This document shows, piece after piece, positions 39,201 through 48,200 of a stretch of 64,000 bases of DNA (position 1 is the first letter of the stretch; each line of letters begins with the position of its first letter). The stretch covers positions 71,461,120 through 71,525,119 of the forward strand of contig NC_084482.1 in the NCBI RefSeq assembly GCF_030035675.1. Direction: 5' to 3'. The DNA is from Rhineura floridana (taxonomy: Eukaryota > Chordata > Lepidosauria > Squamata > Rhineuridae). The translations under genes were made by a program, and so were the position numbers. Under the pieces are notes generated by a model. It saw nothing but the letters and a program-made list of their open reading frames with translations, had not been told where the DNA came from and made no database searches.

Positions 39201-42200
39201 TTACGTAAGAGAAAAGAATATGCTTTCCTTACAGAAAAACTTAAGCAATGCAAAATTCAATTTAGGTGGGACGTTCCAGAAGGAGTGATTTTTACATTCA
39301 GACAACAGAAATATAGATTGAATACTGTTCAAAAAGCAAGGGACTTCTTGAGAAAAGCTTCAAAAGATATGGAAGAAGATAAACTCAAAGATATGGATAC
39401 AGTTCCTGGGAAACAAAGTCAACAAGGATACGCAGAGGAGGGGAAGGAAGATGATGGATCAAAAGGAGCATCAGGCAAATTTTAAAATACACGCTTAACG
39501 ATGGATTACAAATACCTAACTTGGAATATAAATGGAGCCAACACGGCGCAGAAGAGAAAGAAAGTGTTTCATTATTTGAAAAAATTAAAATTGGATATAA
39601 TTTGTCTACAAGAAACTCATATTCAGAAGAAAGATTCTAAATATTTGATTTGTAAAAATTTGGGTGAAGAATTTATTTCAGCTGGACCAAAAAAAAAAAA
39701 TGGAGTTGTTCTCTATATTAACCCACAATTGCTTCCTAAATTGGTATTATTGGACGATAGTGGTAGATTTGTGGGGGTTGAAATTACTTTACAAGGTACA
39801 AACATTTTGATAGTGGGTATTTATGCCCCCAATGAAGATAAAACAAGGTTTTATACAGGACTTATGGAAAAATTGTCAGAGTTTTCATATGAGCATTGGT
39901 GTGTCATGGGTGACTGGAATGGGGTAATCTCACCAAAAATTGATAGGCTTTCTGAAAAAAATATCAAAGAGACACAAGGTAAATTACCGAAGATTTGTTT
40001 TGAACTCATGGAACATCTAGAATTGGTGGATACCTGGAGATATATAAATGATAATGCAAAGGAATTTACTTATTTTTCAGAAAGACATAAAACATTTTCG
40101 AGGATTGATATGATTTGGATGTCAAAAATTTTAGCGAAGGATATTTTTAAAATGGATATATTACCAAAAACTTTTTCGGACCATAATCCTGTGATATTAA
40201 CTTTAAAAAAAAAAAATCTTGGTCCAGTATAGGTTTTAATGAAGTGATCTGTTACAGTAAAGACCTTATGTCGCATATTACTTTGGGCTGCAATTATAGG
40301 GTGATAAGGGGAATGAACTATATAGTATTTAGGCTTTTTGAACATGGTAAGTAATGCATTCTGGAAAATGCTTCAATAAGCTTTTACAAGGACTGATACC
40401 AGTCATGCAACTTGAGGTCTTCAGAAGACTGTGGGTTACATCCAACAACGTTGTTCCATTAGCTCAAGGACTTTCTCTCTCCATGTGCTCTGGAGGGTTG
40501 GGGAACTCCCAGAACGGATTGGGAAGCACAGGGAGAAGAAAGGGGCAGGAAGGCCCATTGCCTAGGCAGAATTATTTCATTTGTTTATTGCTTAGTCCAA
40601 AGACCATTGCAAGAAGGCACTGAATACAAAACATTAAAATATTTAGGAGTTTCATGTAATTTCAAAAATCACAATTAAAATTAAATAAATAAAATGTATA
40701 ACTAGGCTTAAGGTAGATGAAGCTTGACTTATAAAACAAATAAACATTACAATAACGAGTAAAATAACATCTAATAACATAGCAGAGAGCATTTTATACA
40801 CTCATATCTCTGAATCTCTATAAGAATTAACAGAAATGGAATCCAGGAACTTTTCCCTGCATCTAGCAGCCTTCACCGCAAAAGCAGCGACCCTCCGGAT
40901 CGCATACTGATTTGTTGTTTGTAACAAGAAACAAAGTTTCTCTTTCACACCCCAAAATCTCATTTTCTTTAGGAAAGGCTCTAAATAACTTTCTCTAATG
41001 TCAGTATATAACTGGCACTTGAGTATGTAATGTGCCAAATCCTCCGGAACTGGCTTTCCACAAACACACAACCTGTCTTGTACTGGTATACCGTAAAATC
41101 TCCCCCATTTCATCATTGTATTCATTTGTTCAAAGCGTAAGCGTGTGTAGGCTTTACGGACTTCCATTTCCAAGGGGAATGCCAGGTATTTTTCATATTT
41201 ATGCTCACGTTTACGCTAGCTAGCCATTTCACTGTTCCTGCGGAAGTAAGGGCAGTTATGTCAGTTTGTGCTCCTACATCAGACACTCTTTGTTTAAAGA
41301 TCTTATTAATAACATTCAGCCTTGGATTCAATGCCTGATCAGAGAATCCAAAATCTGGGAGTAGATTTGAAAATTTCTGCAACCAAAAGTTTCCTTGAGG
41401 AAGTGTCCTCTGTTCCTCCAGGCAGATCTTAGGGAGCCATTCTTCCGTTAGGTTATTTATTCTACACCAGTAGTATGCCATCCTGACACATATTAACTCT
41501 GAGATCTTATCCATGCCCAGTTCAGCTCTAGTTAAATGAGCTGGGCTAGATTTTGAAACCCCTAAAATCATACGCAAGAAGCGACTTTGAATGTTTTCAA
41601 TTTTAGAAAGATCTGCAAAGCCCCAAATTTCAGCCCCGAAAATTAGCATTGGTATCACCTTTGCTTTAAAGATGTTTATAACTGGGTGTAATGAGCCTGG
41701 ATATCTGTAATTTAGCAGTCTGTTTAGGGATTGCAAGCTGGCGACAGATTTCATTTCAGTTTTCTTTATTTGTAATTCCCAGGACCCTGAAGATGAGAAG
41801 GTAATGCCAAGATAGCAATAAGATTTTACCTGCTCTAACTCTTTGGAGTTAATATACCATCTATGTGATTTCCTCTTTTTACCAAAGACTACTACTTGTT
41901 GCGCTGCAGCCAACTCAGAAGGGACAGGAAGGGGGGAGGCATGAGTTTCAGGCGCCTCCGCAGCCAGAAGAAGCAGAGTTGGGGATTGTTGTGTCTGAGC
42001 AGGATCGTGCGGGAGAGGGGCAGCCTGCTCTCCAGCCAGTTCCCACAAGTAACGCCCTTTCCGAGGAGCCGAGCGCACCGCCCCCAGTTGATGCAGAGGA
42101 CTTGTGGGGGGAAGCTTCAGAGACAGTGCCAGCTCCTCCTTTGCCAAGCAGTTCCCAGGAGGATTCCAGTGTGGCACCGCCCCCTGACCTCGAGCCCGTT

Positions 42201-45200
42201 GCTCGGGAGCAGGTGTCTTCAGATGAGCCGTTGGATGCATGTCCCCTGTCTCCTCGTTCCCGTCGCCGCGAGAAACGGACAGGGCAAAGACAGGAATTAC
42301 GAAGGAGTCAGAGATTACGTTCGAAAACATTTCCTATATAAGCCTGCCGCTCCCAGTGGGGGATCGTTGAGTCAACTTCCTTCACACGCTGCAGAGCATG
42401 TCTAGAGTATAGTTAGGGACTCTAGTGAGTTAGTGTAGGGTTTCCTATGAAGCGCAATGCCTTTAATGTATCCATTACTCTAATAAAATGAGATTTACTT
42501 GCACACACACTCCAGCCTCATTCTTTCGGCTCTGGACGGGACAGATTGACTCAACCACCATCCCTACTCGAACCTGTTCCCATGGCGGATGACATGGACC
42601 AGAACGGAGCAAGAGGGGGAGTACCTATCACCATGGAAGCTTTGTATGCCGAGATCCAGAACCTCCGAGTGACTACGCAAGCCCTACAAGCCGAGAACCA
42701 AAACCTCAGAGCCGCAACGCAAGCCTTGCAAGTGGATAACCAGAATCTCCATGCCTTGGTTGCCCAAGTCCAGGCTGTGCCCCCCAGGGCAGCAGCCCCT
42801 GTGAAGTCTCCAGTGGGGCTCCCCGTGCGATACGGGGGCCAGAGTGAACAGTTTGCCACGTTTCTAGCCCAATGTGAGTTGTACATTCAAGTGCGCAGAG
42901 CTGAGTTCCCAACTGATGACGCGAAGGTGGCGTTCATCATCAGTTTATTGGAAGGGGAAGCGGCAAAATGGGCCACCCCGTATTTGATTCGCAACGACCA
43001 GATATTGCGCCAGTTTGACGCCTTCAAGAATGCGATGGGGGACATGTTCCGAGACTCCCAGAGGAAGGAGACTGTTGCCCGCCAGTTAGGGACCCTGAGA
43101 CAGGGAAGGGGGTCTGTAGGGCAATACACGAATGCTTTTCGTGTTTTGTCTCAGGAGACGGAGTACAATGACCCAGCCTTGATGTACTTCTACAGAAATG
43201 GACTGAGGCCAGAAGTGTTGGATGAACTGGCGCACTCCACACACCCCGACTCACTGAGGGGTTTGATTCAACTGAGTTTGCAGATAGACAGCCGCTTAGA
43301 AGGAAGAAAGTTGGAGCGAAGAATGGAGCCTTCATGGCATCCCTACTGTCTCGGGAGAGGAGCCCATGCAGATTGGGGGGGCTAGACCGCGATTGACAGA
43401 GGAGGAGAGGGAAAGACGCCGGAGGGAAGGACTGTGTCTCTATTGCGGAAAGTCTGGACACCTCGCCAGAAATTGTGCAGCCAAAACCGGAAGATCCCAG
43501 CCGCCGGAAAACTTCACATCCCAGCTCTCGTAGAGGCTAGAGAGTTGGGGGTTGCTACAGACACTGAGCCTCCGTTACAACCCCTTCCCTCCCAAGGGGC
43601 CCTTCTGTTGCCCATTCGCATCACTCTATCCTCAGGCGAGAGCTTCTCAGCCAAGGCTATGATCGACAGCGGAGCATCCTCTTGTTTCATAGACCGAGAG
43701 TTGGCGCTACACCACGCTATTCCCACAAGAGAACTGAGTCAGCCGTTGGCAGTGGAAACTATAGATGGCCGGCCTCTGAAGTCTGGGGGGGTGACTCGGG
43801 TGACTGAGTCCGTGGAAGTGAAGGTCCCTGGGCATCGGGAAGACCTGTCGTTCTAAGTGGCGTCCTTGCAGCATTTCCCGGTGGTGTTGGGTATGCCTTG
43901 GCTGGTTAGGCACAACCCCACAATCTTTTGGGATGAATCTGTGGTGGTTTTTACCTCCAAGTACTGCCATCAACATTGCCAGCCTGAAGAGGAGCCACAG
44001 GTGTTGGCAGGGGCGTCTCCCCCAAGGGAGATAACTTTGCCCACCAAGTATGGGAGTTTTCGGGACATCTTCGATAAAAAGGAAGCGGAGCAACTCCCCC
44101 CTCACCGGCCCTATGATTGTGCCATTGATTTGGTGCCTGGGGCACGCATCCCTGCTGGGCGGATCTACTCTCTATCTGAACCAGTTGGCAGCGTTAAGGG
44201 AGTTTCTGGACACCAATTTGAAGAAAGGCTTCATTCGCCCTTCACAGTCCCCAGCTGGTGCACCCCTGCTGTTTGTGAAGAAAAAAGGGGGGGAGCTCTG
44301 TCCTTGTAATGATTATCGAGCCCTAAACCAGCTCACTATCCCCAATAGTTACCCGCTGCCGCTCATTAGGGAAATGTTGGAGAGGTTGCGTTCCACCAAA
44401 ATTTTCACGAAACTGGACTTGAGAGGAGCTTACAACTTGGTGAGGATTAAGGCAGGTCATGAATGGAAGACTGCGTTTAAGACTCGTTACGGTCAGTTTG
44501 AGTATTTGATGATGCCATACGGGTTGTCGGGAGCACCTGGAGTCTTCCAAAATTTTATGAATGACATCTTTTGGGACTTTGTGGACCGCTTTATGATAGT
44601 GTATTTGGATGATATCCTGATTTATTCGAATACTCCCGAGGAACACGACTCGCATGTGCGTGCAGTGCTGCAGAAGTTACAGGAACACCGTCTTTACGCG
44701 AAGCTGGAAAAGTGTGGGTTTGACCTAACCACGTTGGACTTTCTGGGGTATCGGATCTCTCCAGCAGGAGTAGAAATGGACCCAGAAAAAGTTTGTTGTG
44801 TGCTCATGGGGCAACCCCCCAAGACCAAGAAGGATTTGCAACGCTTCTTGGGCTTTGCGAATTACTACCATCGTTTCATAGCCAACTACTCCCATCAAAC
44901 CGCACCGCTCATGGATTGCCTGAAGGGCTCAGGACCTTTCCAATGGACAGAAGCTGCACAAGAGGCTTTCAAGAGCCTGAAGCGAAGGTTTCCTACTGAA
45001 CCCATACTACAGCATGCCGACCCGGCGCTCCCTTTTGTGGTAGAGACGGATGCGTCGAACGTCGCGATCAGAGGGGTTCTTTTGCAACCGGCCCAGTAAG
45101 GGGGAGAACTGATGCCTTGTGCCTACTTTTCCAGAAAGTTAACCGACTCTGAACAAAACTACACTGTGTGGGAAAAGGAGCTATTAGCCATTAGAGATGC

Positions 45201-48200
45201 CTTTGAAGCCTGGAGACACCATCTGGAAGGGGCGGAGCATGAAATTGAGGTGCGCACGGACCATCGTAATCTAGAGAGTCTTTATACCGCCTGTAAACTC
45301 AATCAGAGGCAAGTGCGCTGGGCTCAGTTCTTCTCACGGTTCCATTTCAAAATTCATTATATCTCCCAAGCACAGAATAAGCGGGCTGATGCCCTCTCAA
45401 GGAAGCCAGAATTTCTGAGGGATCCCACCCCAAGACCGTTACAGTACATAATCCCTCCCGAGCGGGGAGTAGTAGGGGCCTGCCAAGATTCTTGGGAAGC
45501 TGAAGTGCGTGAAGCGCAACAACAGGACCCTTTCGTGCAGGAGCAGCGGGTCGAAGATGGTGCGTTACCCCAAGCAGAACAGAAGGACCTTATATGGAAG
45601 GATGGCATACTGCACCATCAGGAAGCTGTACTACGTCAGTGCCATGACGCCCCCACGGCAGGCCACTTTGGGGTTTTTAAGACCATTCAAGCTGTCACTC
45701 GGGAGTTCTGGTGGCCCAAGGTGAAGAAGGATGTAGAGCGTTACGTTCGCTCTTGCCCCACTTGCATGAGGGCTAAACATGCCACTGGGAAGCCACCGGG
45801 GCTACTGGAACCCCTTCCTACTCCAGGAGGACCTTGGCGAATGATTACTATGGATTTTATAACAGACCTTCCACCTTCGCAGGGGAAAACCACAGTTTTG
45901 GTGGTCGTTGATGCCTTCTCGAAAATGGCTCACTTCATTCCGTGCGCAGGGCTCCCAAGCGCTCAAGACACTGCCAAGTTGTACGTGCAAAATGTGTATC
46001 TGCTGCACGGTCTGCCAGACAGCCTGGTTTCCGATCGGGGCACACAATTCACCTCGCGTTTTTGGCAAGCGTTGTGGAAGTTGCTGCAAAGTGAGCTGAG
46101 ACTGTCGTCTGCCCATCATCCCCAAATGGATGGGCAGTCTGAGAGGGTCAACGCAGTGTTGCAACAATATTTACGTTGTTTTGTGTGGTATCAGCAGGAC
46201 AACTGGATGTCCTATTTGCATTTAGCAGAATTTGCCTATAATAATGCTGTGCATTCGCACACGCAACAGACTCCTTTCTTCGTCAATTTTGGCTACCACC
46301 CCCAAGCCTTTCCTGCCCCAAAAGACAGTCTCTCAGTCCCAGCCGCTGAGGATTACTTGCAGGAACTCTACGCTATGCAACAGCTACTCCAAGAGCAACT
46401 AGAACAGGCCAAAGCGGATTACAAACGCGCAGCTGACCAGCATCGGAGAGAGGGGGACCTCATACGAGTGGGAGACCAGGTCTGGATCTCTACATGTTTC
46501 CTAGCTATGCCTGGCCGGTGTCGTAAACTGCAGGATCAGCGTGTAGGGCCCTTTGAGGTGGAGGCACAGATTAACCCCGTGGCTTACAGACTAAAATTGC
46601 CGCCCACCTTCAAGATGCACCCAGTCTTCCACAGGACATTGTTGACCAAGGACGCTGCCCCCGACCCTCACCGTCCGCGAGTGGAGCCTGCACCACCTTT
46701 GTTGGTAGAGGGGGAGGAGGAATATGAAGTAGAACAGATTTTGGACTTGCGAAAACGCCGAGGGCATCTTCAGTACCTGATTCATTGGAAGGGGTACAAT
46801 CCAACTGAACGTTCCTGGGAAACAGAGGAGAATGTGCACGCTCCGACTTTGGTGAGAGAATTCCATGAGGCTTATCCAGAGAAACCTAGACCTCAGGGGT
46901 GGGAAGGGTTAAAGCATGGAGGGGGGGATGATGTCTTCAGATGAGCCGTTGGATGCACGTCCCCTGTCTCCTCGTTCCCATCGCTGCGAGAAACAGACAG
47001 GGCAAAGACAGGAATTACGAAGGAGTCAGAGATTATGTTTGAAAACATTTCCTATATAAGCCTGCCGCTCCCAGTGGGGGGTCGTTGAGTCAACTTCCTT
47101 CACACACTGCAGAGCATGTGTAGAGTATAGTTAGGGACTCTAGTGAGTTAGCGTAGGGTTTCCTATGAAGCGCAATGCCTTTGATGTATCCATTACTCTA
47201 ATAAAACGAGATTTATTTGCACACACACTCCAGCCTCATTCTTTCGGCTCTGGACGGGACACTACTTTAGATTTATTGTTATTAATAATCAAGTTGTTTT
47301 CTGCACAGTAGGAACTAAACTGTCTTAGCAGTCTTCTCAGACCAACTTGGGATGTTGAAAGGAGGATCATATCATCTGCATATAATATATTTACCGCTCT
47401 GTTTAAGATCATTGCCTAGGCAGGGAAGACTTCATTGGATACAACTCTATATGATTCCCATCATTTAGTAAATAGCAGCTTTGGGGGAGTGATGGAAATG
47501 GGCATGGGGAGGGGGGTCAACCTATCCTTCTCTCATGCCATAGCTCTAGTCCAATCAGTTCCCCTTGAGACTGCTGCTATTATTAAATACAGAATATCCT
47601 ATTCACAGATCTTCTGCATCACATTAGTTGTGCCTTAAGAAGCAGCTGTCTAGAGCTAGATTTCTTCTGCACTTATTCACCACTGCCACTGTTCTGTAGC
47701 AAGTTTTTGTGTTCTGTTGCTAAGGTGCACACTTGAGTTTACACCACAATGCACAGAAAATCAAGCTGCCAATCCAGTCCTACCATATATTACATGACTT
47801 GTCTGGATTCAGCCTTGGCTAAGAAAAGTGTTGTTGTTTTTTAAGCAGAGCATTTTATTTCATTTTTGTTTTAGTTAGTGCCAAACACTATTCGAACACG
47901 CAACATCAGAATTCGAAGTACAGAACAAAGGACCTTCACTGTATGCCTAGACAAGGACTCCAGACGAATCTACAAGAATGTGAACAGGTAGGGCTATCTA
48001 ATGAGCTGTATATTATGAAATTTTCTCCCAGGTTTATCTCCCCCATTCTTCAAAATCTGTTCTTCAGCATGGTGCAGGTGCTACTAATCAATACTGCCAA
48101 CCCATGAACTGTCTTCATGAAAACTGAAATGCATCTGAAGCACATTATTTCCCTCCCCCTCTCATGCCGGATTCTCTGTTATGATCTAGCACAGGGATGC

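Larger units (their letters stand above)
41897..47261 (+). mobile_element. Ty3/Gypsy chromovirus LTR retrotransposon (fossil)
   Basis: Inserted in the LINE with the 5-bp duplication CTACT (41892-41896 and 47262-47266). It starts TG and ends CA. The terminal repeats share a 330-bp segment (42214-42543 and 46932-47261) with TATATAAG and AATAAA signals. Parts in order: gag (about 42.58-43.48 kb, with a CCHC knuckle near 43.45 kb), protease (about 43.66 kb), reverse transcriptase with YLDD (about 44.2-44.7 kb), RNase H (about 45.0-45.4 kb), integrase (about 45.6-46.3 kb) and a chromodomain (about 46.73-46.87 kb), then a purine tract. It looks broken, with about four breaks. The shared LTR segments differ at about 13 of 330 sites, so it is fairly recent (possibly tens of millions of years, depending on the rate assumed). 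Confidence 0.92.
40570..47409 (-). mobile_element. 5'-truncated LINE, split by an LTR element
   Basis: The LINE occupies 40570-41896 and resumes at 47267-47409. It is bounded by a 14-bp duplication CATTGCCTAGGCAG (40556-40569 and 47410-47423). The minus-strand frame reads VVVFGKKRKSHRWYINSKEL, KAKVIPMLIFGAEIWGFADL and SRFLRMILGVSKSSPAHLTR. In a neighbouring frame a cysteine/histidine knuckle follows, CVCGKPVPEDLAHYILKCQL. This is the thumb and C terminus of a non-LTR reverse transcriptase. The clade (CR1, Vingi or another) is not certain. The frame changes at about 41.15 kb, so it is inactive. Confidence 0.8.

Noticed and set aside
41865-42341. 158-residue plus-strand frame, Pro/Glu rich
   Set aside because: It lies at the left end of the chromovirus fossil, overlaps its LTR and has no relation to a host gene.
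46930-47261. Right LTR copy considered as an independent solo LTR
   Set aside because: It directly follows the chromodomain and polypurine tract and shares the CTACT duplication with the left end, so it belongs to the same element.
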